Positions 7,350 to 15,769 of a DNA stretch of 55,391 nt are shown in pieces (positions within the stretch are counted from its first letter, which is position 1; each line of letters begins with the position of its first letter). The DNA is from an uncultured Erysipelotrichaceae bacterium (GTDB taxonomy: Bacteria; Bacillota_I; Bacilli_A; Erysipelotrichales; Erysipelotrichaceae). Both the position numbers and the translations under genes were made by a program. The stretch lies in assembly GCA_944326055.1 (NCBI GenBank), contig CALVCT010000031.1:1-55391 (forward strand). Reading direction: 5' to 3'. The notes below the pieces were generated by a model. The model had not been told where the DNA came from and did no database searches. It was given only the letters and a program-made list of their open reading frames with translations.

Positions 7350-8454
7350 ATCCTATCTCCTTGTCTTCGAGCTTGACGCTTTGGATATCATCGAAGCGTC
7401 TAACGATCTTATCACTAGTCGTATTGAGAGCAGCGAAATCTTTATAGAGCTTTTCAAAATCATTATAGACCTTACTATAACGCTCTTTATAACGTTCAAA
7501 TTCTATTGCTAGTCGGCCAAATTCTCTTTGGATCTCACCGACTTTCTCATCGCGTTTTTGACCAAGGTAGATTGCCTTGATAGCCGTAAGATATGCCATC
7601 AAGGTCGTAGGTGAAACAAGATAGACGTGCTTTTCATAGGATATCTCGATAACATCTTGCATATGCCCATAGATCTCAGCAAAGACAGCTTCAGCTGGTA
7701 TGAACATGTAAGCGATAGGAGCTGTTTCATCAGGGATCAAATATTTGGAAGCAATCGCATTGATATGTTTCAAGACATCACTTTTAAAAGTCTTCTTAGC
7801 CGCTTCCCTTTGTGCTTGTTCAAGACTGTCATCATATATGCGATTATAGTTCTCAAGTGGAAATTTCGAATCGATGACGATCATTCCTAGTGGATCAAAA
7901 GCAAAAACAACAGCGTCAGCTATCGATCCATTCGATAATTTATACTGCTTCTTCCATCTCTCTTCATTATCACCAAAAGCACTCGTCAGTAAAGAATAGA
8001 GTTCAACTTCACCAAAGATACCGCGTGTCTTCTTATCCTTGAGGATATCTTGTAAAGAAACGAGTTCTGTAGAAAGATCTTTGAGGTTCTTTTGAGCTTC
8101 ATCGATCTTGACTATGCGTTCTGCCATCGAAGTCATCAGACGCTCTGTCGTCTCCATATTGCGAATTAGCGAATTATTGATGCCGTTTTGCATACGCGCT
8201 AGGTTATCCGCTGTATTCTTACTTATGAGCTCATTGAACTTGATCAGATCATCACCGATCTTACGCGACATGTCTATCATCTGTGTTTGAACATTGTTTT
8301 GAAGTTGTTCGCGTTTGAGCTCTTCACTACTTCTTTGTTCGGCGATGAGTTTCTTTAGCGAACTATTAGAATTGATGATGAAGACGACAAGGATGATCAT
8401 CGCTATCAAAAGGATAGCGGCTATAGCTAGTAGTAATCCCGTCTCCATCCTCAT
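7339..8454 (-). CDS. rmuC: DNA recombination protein RmuC
   Basis: 371 residues with an N-terminal membrane anchor (LLLAIAAILLIAMIILVVFII), a long coiled-coil region (about 30-130), and the conserved RmuC nuclease-like domain (RGIFGEVELYSLL, DAVVFAFDPLGMIVIDSKFPLENY, PIAYMFIPAEAVFAEI, LVSPTTLMAYLTAIKAI). RmuC limits rearrangements at inverted repeats, and its biochemical activity is only partly known. It overlaps the small membrane protein by 4 nt (ATGA type) and shares the operon with uvrC and mutS2, a DNA-repair context. Confidence 0.92.
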   Translation of the reverse strand: MRMETGLLLAIAAILLIAMIILVVFIINSNSSLKKLIAEQRSSEELKREQLQNNVQTQMIDMSRKIGDDLIKFNELISKNTADNLARMQNGINNSLIRNMETTERLMTSMAERIVKIDEAQKNLKDLSTELVSLQDILKDKKTRGIFGEVELYSLLTSAFGDNEERWKKQYKLSNGSIADAVVFAFDPLGMIVIDSKFPLENYNRIYDDSLEQAQREAAKKTFKSDVLKHINAIASKYLIPDETAPIAYMFIPAEAVFAEIYGHMQDVIEISYEKHVYLVSPTTLMAYLTAIKAIYLGQKRDEKVGEIQREFGRLAIEFERYKERYSKVYNDFEKLYKDFAALNTTSDKIVRRFDDIQSVKLEDKEIGYDS

Positions 8455-8612
8455 TCATCCTCATTATCACTATATCCAAAAAGGATGCCGCTTTTCTTTT
8501 TGACTTCAAAGATATCGCCATAGCGCAGCGCTCCAATAAAGAGCCTAATCCCTGCTAAAGCCATAAAGATCATCACAGCCAATGATATATAGTCATTTAA
8601 TGTTTCTAGCAT
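8451..8612 (-). CDS. Small single-pass membrane protein, unrecognised
   Basis: A 53-residue product beginning MLETLNDYISLAVMIF. The start is ATG 8612, chosen because AAGGAG lies seven bases upstream; an earlier in-frame ATG at 8642 has no SD and lies deeper in uvrC. It has one membrane segment (about residues 10-32) and a charged tail (FEVKKKSGILFGYSDNEDE). It overlaps the uvrC end by 20 nt and rmuC by 4 nt, so it is translationally locked into the operon, which argues that it is a real gene. I do not recognise a family. A topology similar to RmuC's anchor suggests a membrane role, but that is only inference. Confidence 0.7.
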   Translation of the reverse strand: MLETLNDYISLAVMIFMALAGIRLFIGALRYGDIFEVKKKSGILFGYSDNEDE

Positions 8613-10374
8613 CTTCTTCTCCTTCTTTATGTAGCCTCTCATAGAGAGCTAGCGCAACAGCTTCAGGAAGTTCTTTTTTTAACTCATCCAAAGTAAGAGC
8701 TTCGATATTTTTGATCGACTTAAACTTCCGTAAGAGCTTGAGCCTTCTTTTCTTACCTAATCCTTTGACATCGTCAAGCTTAGAAGCATAAGCATTCTTA
8801 CGACGTAAGCGACGGTTATAACTGATCGCAAAGCGATGAACTTCATTTTGCATACTTGCAAGAAAAAGGAAGATCTGGCTCTTCGGATCGATATCTATTA
8901 TAACACCATCGCTATTGAGCAGATATGCTGTATTATGATATTCATTCTTTCCTAAAGAGACGATTTTGATATCAAGTCCTAAAGAATCTATTACTTCTTT
9001 TGCTACTTTGAGTTGATTAGCACCACCATCGATGATCACAAGATCAGGTCTTTTAAGATCATCGCTCAAAACGCGAAAGTATCGGCGATAGATGACTTCA
9101 TGCATCGATTTCAGATCATCAAATGAATCCTCAAGTCTGAATAAACGATACTCTTTCTTATTGGGCTTCAAGTTTTCATAGACAACCATAGCAGCCACGG
9201 TATTCTTACCACCAAGGTGTGAATTGTCGAATAATTCGATACGTTCAGGCACCAGTCCTAAGATACGTTTGAATTCGGTCGCAATATTCTCTGTATATGC
9301 TTCATCTTTTTTAATGATCGATAACTTTTGTACAAGGTCGATCTTGGCATTTTCTTTTGCCTTTTTAAGCATCTGATAGGCAAAACCCTTAGTGACGCTT
9401 CTCACATTTAGTTCTGATAGCTCGTCACCATCGATGAGTTCTTTATCGATATAGAGGACCTTAGGTGCTAAATGTCTTTGATAAAATTGATAGATATAAG
9501 AAATGAACTCCTCTTTGACATCGCCATATAGATGATCGATATAAAGATCTTTGAAGATCAGTCTCCCATCTCTGATAAAAAGACCAACGATCGAAAGATA
9601 GTTATCTTCGACATAATAAGCGAAAGTATCAAAACTCTCTTTACGTGATACTTGTACAGTCTGCCTTTGAGCCGTCGTATATTCGATATCAGCGATAAGA
9701 TCACGGTATTCAGCTGCTTTTTCATATTCTTCTTTCTCTGCTGCTTTGAGCATCTCTGCTTTGAGATCTTTGAGCATTTCGCTATTATCGCCTTTTAGAA
9801 AACGTCTGATCGCCTCTTTGATCTTGATCGCATCATCTTTTTTGACATCACCTTTACAATAGCCAAGACATTGTCCTAGATGGTAATAGAGACAGACTTC
9901 TTTAGGCAGGTTCTTACATTTCTTTGTCGCAAAGACTTTATTTAGAAGATCGATCGTCTTATTAGCTGCTGTCGCATCAGGGTAAGGTCCAAAGATCTCA
10001 CCCTTATAGCGAACTTTCTTTGTGATACGGACGGTTCGACAATAAGGTATGTCCCCTTCTTCAAGTAAGATATAGGGATAAGACTTATCATCTTTGAAGA
10101 TGATGTTGTATTTTGGATCATACTCTTTGATGAGATTATATTCTAATATAAGAGCTTCTTTTTCACTGTTTGTGACGATATATTCAAAATCAGCGATCTC
10201 CGAGACAAGTTTTGTCGTCTTGTGATCATGAGCACCTTTAAAGTATGAATTGACCCTGTTTTTAAGATTGATAGCTTTACCAACATAAATGATCTTACCA
10301 TCCTTGTCCTTCATTTGATAAGAACCAGGTCTTCCTGGAAGAGTCGCTAGTTTTTCTTTAAGAGCAGCCTTCAT
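8593..10374 (-). CDS. uvrC: Excinuclease ABC subunit C
   Basis: The nuclease of nucleotide excision repair, which makes both incisions on UvrB-marked DNA. The N-terminal GIY-YIG domain starts at PGSYQMKDKDGKIIYVGKA (about 15-35). A UVR motif lies around 200-235 (LKAAEKEEYEKAAEYRDLI). The RNase H-like C-terminal nuclease contains ELFDNSHLGG and VIIDGGANQL. The terminal HhH region has DVKGLGKKRRLKLLRKF. The length of 593 is normal. The start overlaps mutS2 by 4 nt. Confidence 0.96.
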   Translation of the reverse strand: MKAALKEKLATLPGRPGSYQMKDKDGKIIYVGKAINLKNRVNSYFKGAHDHKTTKLVSEIADFEYIVTNSEKEALILEYNLIKEYDPKYNIIFKDDKSYPYILLEEGDIPYCRTVRITKKVRYKGEIFGPYPDATAANKTIDLLNKVFATKKCKNLPKEVCLYYHLGQCLGYCKGDVKKDDAIKIKEAIRRFLKGDNSEMLKDLKAEMLKAAEKEEYEKAAEYRDLIADIEYTTAQRQTVQVSRKESFDTFAYYVEDNYLSIVGLFIRDGRLIFKDLYIDHLYGDVKEEFISYIYQFYQRHLAPKVLYIDKELIDGDELSELNVRSVTKGFAYQMLKKAKENAKIDLVQKLSIIKKDEAYTENIATEFKRILGLVPERIELFDNSHLGGKNTVAAMVVYENLKPNKKEYRLFRLEDSFDDLKSMHEVIYRRYFRVLSDDLKRPDLVIIDGGANQLKVAKEVIDSLGLDIKIVSLGKNEYHNTAYLLNSDGVIIDIDPKSQIFLFLASMQNEVHRFAISYNRRLRRKNAYASKLDDVKGLGKKRRLKLLRKFKSIKNIEALTLDELKKELPEAVALALYERLHKEGEEDARNIK

Positions 10375-12644
10375 TTTAATTCCACGATAGTAACATTACT
10401 AGAGCCATCATATGCATCGCCATAGTGAAAAGACTTGATATACTTGATCTTCTTGAGCTCTTGCCATATCGCGCTTTTTAGAGCTCCTGTGCCTGTTCCA
10501 TGGATGATCTTGACACTTGAAAGTCCTGCACCATAAGCCTCGTCAAGATAATAACGAAGTTCGACAAGAGCCTCTTCGACTCTTTTTCCAACTAATAGAA
10601 GTTCGCTCTTTGGTCGATGTAAGACTTTATCTTTATGTTTTGGTTTTTCTTTCTTTGGTGCTTCACTGACTATTAGATCATTGATGTCTGTCTTAATGGA
10701 GATCCCAAAGATATCGACTGTAGCCCTGTCTTTTTTGATGTCGATCAGCTTTCCGACCTGTCCTGTAGAAGTGATCTTGACATGATCACCTACTTTTGGT
10801 GCTACTTTAGGTCCTTCTTTTTCAACATAATCAGCCTCTAAAGCTTCAAGCCTCTTTTCAACTTCATCTTTTAGGGTTTTGACATTTGCTTCATCAACTT
10901 TCTTCGCTATCTCTCTGATCTTAGCTTTTTGCTTTTCTAGATAGCGCTCTGCTTTGACTTTAGCTCGTTTATATAGCTCCTCTTCTTTATCTTTGAACTC
11001 TTTTAAGCGATCATCTAGCTCAGCATTGAGTCGTTTATGAACTTCAAGACTTTCATTTAGTTCAGCTTCTCTTTGGGCAAGGATTAGCTCTTTTGCTTCT
11101 AGCGTCTTTAAAGCTCGCTCCATCTCATTTTGACTTTCTTGATAGAAGATACGCGCACTATCGATGATCGTCTTATCTTTTAGATAGCGACCAGCGATAT
11201 CTAAAGCATTTGAATTGCCTAGACTGTCCTCGATATAGCGGTAAGTAGGCAAAAGCTTCTCATTGTCAAATTCTTGTGATGAGATCATAATATCCGGCTT
11301 CTCTAAGGCATATTCTTTCACTTTTGTGAAATGGGTCGTGATGACAAAAGTCGCACCTTTCTGTCTAAATCTTTCGATGATCGAAAGTGCTAAAGCTTCA
11401 CCCTCTTTAGGATCGGTCCCGCTAGCGATCTCATCGATCAAGATCAAAGACCTGTCCGTCATATCATTAAGTATCTTGTCTAGAGACAATAATCTTGATG
11501 AAAAGGTCGAAAGCGAATCGATCAAAGACTGATTATCGTCTATATCATCAAATACTCTATCGTATAAAGGCACAGTAGCTTGACTGGCGATCAAAGGTAT
11601 ACCAAGATAAGTCATGAGGATACTCAATCCAATAACTTTTAGCGATACTGTCTTACCACCAGTATTCGATCCACTGATGATGATGCCTTTGATCGGCTTT
11701 TTGATGTGATAACTATTCTTGATGACTCGATCAGATGGGATCAGTGGATGGGCGATATCTTCAAGAGTAAGATCATCTCCTAGATCAGCAACTATGCCGA
11801 TATGATCGTTACCAAACGCGGCTTTAGCGAATATCGCATCAAGATGCATTATAGAGTCAAGATTGCTGTAAAAGAGCGCCGTGTGTTTGCTTGCTTCATA
11901 AGAAAGTGAGCTTAGGATCATCTTGATCTCCTCTGAGATAGCAGCCTCAACTTCATTTAAGGCATTGTTCATTTCGACAAAAGCACGTGGCTCGATATAA
12001 GCTGCTTGTCCAGAGGCACTGATGCCATGACTATAACCATCATAGCGGTTCTTATCACTATTGCGAATAAGAAAGCATGTCCTACCATCGCGATGATAGA
12101 CGACAGCTTCTTGTAGGACGTCTTTTTGTTCTTTAAGGAATCTTTGTGCACTGTCTTGGATCTTTGCATTAAGTGAAGATTCTTTTCTTCTGAGCTCTTT
12201 TAGTCTACTTGTTGCATCGTCACGCACTTCACCATTCTGATCGATATTCTTATTGATAAGATCGATCAAATGTTCATCATAAGCCAAAGAGACGACAAAA
12301 TCGTTAAGATCTTTATCTTTAAACATATCTTTTAAGATCTTGACCAACCGCTTGATCTGCACATTGTGCTCTAAGATAGCTAGTAGTTCATTAGAAGTCA
12401 AAGAAAGACCGTGATCAAGATGTTGTAGCAGATTTGAAATGTCCTTGATATCCGCAAAACCAAAACGTTCATGATCTCTAAGATAATCAAGAGCTTCTTT
12501 TGTATAACGTATATTGCGTTTGATGATCAAAGGATTGAAAGATACTGTTTCATCTTCGATCAGACTAACAGCTTTCGAAAAGGTCGCATATCCCGCGACC
12601 AGATGTCTTACCTCAGAAAACTCTAAGCTATCGTACATGTTCAT
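10371..12644 (-). CDS. mutS2: Endonuclease/ATPase MutS2 with Smr domain
   Basis: MutS2 acts on recombination intermediates and, in some Bacillota, on collided ribosomes. 757 residues: Walker A SGSNTGGKT near 325, Walker B LILIDEIASGTDP near 400, a long charged coiled coil about 515-640, a KOW-like patch (VGDHVKITSTGQVGKLI), and a C-terminal Smr domain with HGTGTGALKSAI. The usual Smr LDLRG-type motif reads LLLVGKRVEEA here, so its acidic residue is missing and nuclease activity is uncertain. It overlaps cvpA and uvrC by 4 nt each. Confidence 0.94.
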   Translation of the reverse strand: MNMYDSLEFSEVRHLVAGYATFSKAVSLIEDETVSFNPLIIKRNIRYTKEALDYLRDHERFGFADIKDISNLLQHLDHGLSLTSNELLAILEHNVQIKRLVKILKDMFKDKDLNDFVVSLAYDEHLIDLINKNIDQNGEVRDDATSRLKELRRKESSLNAKIQDSAQRFLKEQKDVLQEAVVYHRDGRTCFLIRNSDKNRYDGYSHGISASGQAAYIEPRAFVEMNNALNEVEAAISEEIKMILSSLSYEASKHTALFYSNLDSIMHLDAIFAKAAFGNDHIGIVADLGDDLTLEDIAHPLIPSDRVIKNSYHIKKPIKGIIISGSNTGGKTVSLKVIGLSILMTYLGIPLIASQATVPLYDRVFDDIDDNQSLIDSLSTFSSRLLSLDKILNDMTDRSLILIDEIASGTDPKEGEALALSIIERFRQKGATFVITTHFTKVKEYALEKPDIMISSQEFDNEKLLPTYRYIEDSLGNSNALDIAGRYLKDKTIIDSARIFYQESQNEMERALKTLEAKELILAQREAELNESLEVHKRLNAELDDRLKEFKDKEEELYKRAKVKAERYLEKQKAKIREIAKKVDEANVKTLKDEVEKRLEALEADYVEKEGPKVAPKVGDHVKITSTGQVGKLIDIKKDRATVDIFGISIKTDINDLIVSEAPKKEKPKHKDKVLHRPKSELLLVGKRVEEALVELRYYLDEAYGAGLSSVKIIHGTGTGALKSAIWQELKKIKYIKSFHYGDAYDGSSNVTIVELK

Positions 12645-13249
12645 TTAAAAACGCCCTCGTCTTCGAGCCACTTTTCAAAAGCGTCTCGATATTCATCGAT
12701 ACTGTCAAAACCTTCTTGAACAAGCTCAGGATCTACTTTAGATACTACAGCATTCAAGATCTGATCACTTACACTGATAAATGGCTTATAGATCGTATTT
12801 TCTCTGATCTCATTACCATTTTTAAACAATGGGGTCATAAATAAGACTCCTAAGATACTGACCCAGATAAAACCATTGATAAGTCCTGTCACAAGACCAC
12901 CTATCGCATTTATACTGCCTAAGACTGGCACTATTCTGATCGCTTTGAATAGCGGCAAGATGAAAGCGAAGATGATCTTGACGATTATGACGATGATCAC
13001 AAACCATATAAGATTATTGATGAGTGGCTGAGCCATAGCTTCTAATAAAGAATCCTCTAAATTGTAGAATTTAATATGCTCAGCAAGTAAAGGGCCTAAA
13101 AACCACGCAACGATAAAAGCGATGACAAATGATAATAGATCTGCCAATTGATAGATAAAGCCTTTTTTAAAGCCGATATAAAGACACAGAGCGACGATCG
13201 CTACTATAAGGATATCGACGATGATGAACATATCTGAATTTAAATACAT
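12641..13249 (-). CDS. CvpA-family membrane protein
   Basis: 202 residues from ATG 13249, chosen for AAGGAGT seven bases upstream; a longer in-frame reading (13342) would run through the promoter and into rnhC. Four hydrophobic segments fit the CvpA/colicin V production family (IVDILIVAIVALCLYIGFKKGF at the start, and a conserved glycine-rich GSINAIGGLVTGLINGFIW). Function is poorly known (envelope homeostasis). It heads the cvpA-mutS2-uvrC operon, an order also seen in Bacillus. Confidence 0.87.
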   Translation of the reverse strand: MYLNSDMFIIVDILIVAIVALCLYIGFKKGFIYQLADLLSFVIAFIVAWFLGPLLAEHIKFYNLEDSLLEAMAQPLINNLIWFVIIVIIVKIIFAFILPLFKAIRIVPVLGSINAIGGLVTGLINGFIWVSILGVLFMTPLFKNGNEIRENTIYKPFISVSDQILNAVVSKVDPELVQEGFDSIDEYRDAFEKWLEDEGVFK

Positions 13250-13276
13250 AAATGAAACTCCTTTTTGATCTAACTG

Positions 13277-13289
13277 TGATATTATAACA
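13277..13289. promoter_or_regulatory. Symmetric bidirectional extended -10 (cvpA operon / rnhC)
   Basis: The plus strand reads TG-A-TATTAT (13277-13285), directed to rnhC. The minus strand of almost the same bases reads TG-T-TATAAT (13289-13281), directed to cvpA. One near-palindromic -10 therefore can serve both directions. On the plus side only seven bases separate the -10 from the rnhC ATG. Confidence 0.6.
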
Positions 13290-13292
13290 CAC

Positions 13293-14150
13293 ATGAATAG
13301 TATTAGTTTCAAACTGCCAAAAGAAGAGATCGAAAAGCTCATCCAAAAGTATCAAGACTACCTCATAGATCCACCAAACGAACACATGCTGGCATTCATA
13401 AAAACACCAGATGATACCACGATCTCGATCTATAAGACAGACAAAGTCTTGATCCAGGGAACATCGGCCCATATATATGGAGCAAGCTTCTTACATAAAG
13501 ACACTGATCAAGCAGGTTCTGATGAAGTAGGAACAGGTGATTATTTTGGGCCAGTCTGTGTCTGTGCTTGTATCGTCCGTCAAAATGAAATCGAATATCT
13601 TGAAAGCCTAGGTGTGAATGACTCTAAAAAAATGGATGATGAAAAGATCATCGAGATCGGCCAAGAACTTTATGAAAGATTAGAAAACTCACTCTTGATC
13701 TTAGATGACAAGACCTACAATAGAGCTCATGAACGCTATAATCTAAACGAGATCAAGGCGAGATTGCACAACCAAGCTTACATCAACTTGATCCACAAAG
13801 GTCATAAGATACCTAAGGCGTGTTATGTGGATCAATTTGAAGAAAAAGAGACCTATTTTAGACATCTTAAAGATGAAAAGGAAGTCTTCCATGACTTGCA
13901 TTTTGAAACAAAGGCTGAAAGTAGCTACATAGCTGTTGCTGCTGCTAGCGTCATCGCTCGATGGGCTTTTCTAAAAACTATGCAAGAACTCTCAAAACAT
14001 TATGGTATGGACTTCCCCTTTGGCTCAAGAGCTCAAGTTGATGAAGCAGGACTCGTCTTTGTCAAACGATACGGATTCGAGCGTCTGAAAGAAGTTGCCA
14101 AGATCCACTTCAAAAACACTGAAAGGATCAAAGAGTTATTAAATAAATAG
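13293..14150 (+). CDS. rnhC: Ribonuclease HIII
   Basis: Removes RNA from RNA:DNA hybrids. 285 residues with an N-terminal TBP-like substrate-binding domain (1-85) and an RNase HII-like catalytic domain starting GSDEVGTGDYFGPV, giving the D-E-G-D pattern of type 3 enzymes. Further catalytic acidic positions are in YVDQF and VDEAG. Upstream there is no SD, and a -10 ends seven bases before the ATG, so the mRNA is probably leaderless. It is divergent from cvpA and convergent with guaB. Confidence 0.94.
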   Translation: MNSISFKLPKEEIEKLIQKYQDYLIDPPNEHMLAFIKTPDDTTISIYKTDKVLIQGTSAHIYGASFLHKDTDQAGSDEVGTGDYFGPVCVCACIVRQNEIEYLESLGVNDSKKMDDEKIIEIGQELYERLENSLLILDDKTYNRAHERYNLNEIKARLHNQAYINLIHKGHKIPKACYVDQFEEKETYFRHLKDEKEVFHDLHFETKAESSYIAVAAASVIARWAFLKTMQELSKHYGMDFPFGSRAQVDEAGLVFVKRYGFERLKEVAKIHFKNTERIKELLNK

Positions 14151-14173
14151 AGAGTACGGTCAAGCCGTACTCT
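14151..14173. terminator. Hairpin between rnhC and guaB
   Basis: AGAGTACGG (14151-14159), a five-base loop and CCGTACTCT (14165-14173) form a strong stem that begins right after the rnhC stop and ends at the guaB stop. The downstream T tracts are poor on both strands, so termination efficiency is uncertain. Confidence 0.6.
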
Positions 14174-15678
14174 TATTGTAAGTCTTTCGATTGATTCTTG
14201 ACGATGACATCATGAGCTCCGCCTTCAGTTATCGAAGTCTCTGATACAAGCGTCAGCTTAGCATTATCTCGAAGATGTGCTAAAGTCGTAGAACCACAAG
14301 AGCACATAGTCGATTTGATCTTGGCGATCGTCATTGCGACATTATCTTTAAGAAAACCAGCATATGGGACATAGGAATCGACGCCCTCTTCAAAGCTAAG
14401 TCCTCTTTTTCCTCCCATATCATAGCGTTGCCAGTTACGTGCACGATTAGAACCTTCGCCCCAATACTCTTTATAATATGAACCATTGAGCATGACTTTG
14501 TTGTTAGGAGCTTCTTCAAAACGTGCAAAATATCTACCTAACATCACAAAATCCGCGCCCATCGCTAGAGCTAGAGTAATGTGATGATCATAAACGATAC
14601 CACCATCTGAACAGACTGGGATATAATAACCTGTTTCTTTTGCCCATTCGTCACGTGCTTTTGCGACTTCGATAACTGCACTAGCTTGCCCACGGCCTAT
14701 GCCTTTTGTTTCTCTAGTGATACAGATCGAACCACCACCAATACCTACTTTAATGAAATCGGCACCAGCTTGTGCTAAATAACGGAAACCATCGCGATCG
14801 ACGACATTGCCCGCTCCGACCTTGACACTGTCGCCATAGTTCTCTCTGATCCATTCGATCGTCAACTTTTGCCACTCAGAATAGCCATCAGAACTGTCGA
14901 TACATAAGACGTCGACGCCTGCTTTGACTAGTGCAGGCACACGTTCTTTATAATCACGAGAGTTGATACCAGCTCCGACTAAGAAACGCTTATGATCGTC
15001 TAGTAGTTCATTAGGATATTCTTTATGAGCTTCATAATCTTTCCTAAAGACCAATGAGACAAGGTGTCCTTCTTCATCGATAATCGGTAATGTATTTAGT
15101 TTATGTTCCCAGATAAGATCATTACATTCAGAGAGATCATAGCTCGATCTACCACAGATCAGTTCTGAGAAAGGCGTCATAAATTTCGACACAGGCTCAT
15201 CGAGTGAGACACGGCTCAAACGATAATCACGAGATGTGATGATACCTTCAAGCTTACCAAAAGGCTTTCCATCATCCGTAACAGCGACTGTCGAATGTGA
15301 TGTCCTTTCGATAAGTTCTAATAATTCACCAAGTGTCTGATCTGGACGGATATTTGAGTCAGAGACGACAAAGCCAGCTTTGTGGTTCTTGACTCTTTTT
15401 ACCATCTCTGCTTGCTCATCTATGGATTGAGAACCATAGATAAAAGAAATACCGCCTTCTTTGGCTAAAGCTATCGCAAGTCTGTCATCAGAGACCGATT
15501 GCATGATCGCACTTGTAAGTGGAAGTTTCAATTCGATAGCACTTTTTTGTCCAACAGGGTATTTCACAAGCGGCGTCGTGAGATCGACTTTATCAGGTGT
15601 CGTATCTACTGTCGTTAGACCCGGTACTAAAAGATATTCATTGAAAGTATGTGAGACATCATTAAAGAAAATCGCCAT
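14173..15678 (-). CDS. guaB: IMP dehydrogenase
   Basis: Converts IMP to XMP, the committed GTP-biosynthesis step. 501 residues: a TIM barrel interrupted by a CBS pair (about 95-215), [30 protein letters not shown], and the catalytic loop [16 protein letters not shown] with the active cysteine. The flap region contains [13 protein letters not shown]. The C-terminus has the CSCG variant ([13 protein letters not shown]) seen in a subgroup of anaerobe IMPDHs. The SD is GGAGGG, and a TATAAT -10 is at 15699-15704 on the minus strand. It is a single-gene unit, divergent from proS. Confidence 0.92.
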   Translation of the reverse strand: MAIFFNDVSHTFNEYLLVPGLTTVDTTPDKVDLTTPLVKYPVGQKSAIELKLPLTSAIMQSVSDDRLAIALAKEGGISFIYGSQSIDEQAEMVKRVKNHKAGFVVSDSNIRPDQTLGELLELIERTSHSTVAVTDDGKPFGKLEGIITSRDYRLSRVSLDEPVSKFMTPFSELICGRSSYDLSECNDLIWEHKLNTLPIIDEEGHLVSLVFRKDYEAHKEYPNELLDDHKRFLVGAGINSRDYKERVPALVKAGVDVLCIDSSDGYSEWQKLTIEWIRENYGDSVKVGAGNVVDRDGFRYLAQAGADFIKVGIGGGSICITRETKGIGRGQASAVIEVAKARDEWAKETGYYIPVCSDGGIVYDHHITLALAMGADFVMLGRYFARFEEAPNNKVMLNGSYYKEYWGEGSNRARNWQRYDMGGKRGLSFEEGVDSYVPYAGFLKDNVAMTIAKIKSTMCSCGSTTLAHLRDNAKLTLVSETSITEGGAHDVIVKNQSKDLQ

Positions 15679-15769
15679 GTTCCCTCCTTTTTTCTTGTAT
15701 TATACACACGAGAATAGATTTTTGAAAGTTATTGTAATATAATTCATGGGAATCAGGAGAAGTAGATAT

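Noticed and set aside
15722-15743. TTGAAA plus TATAAT as a proS promoter
   Set aside because: The spacing is only 10 bp; the TATAAT may function but the -35 pairing is not credible.
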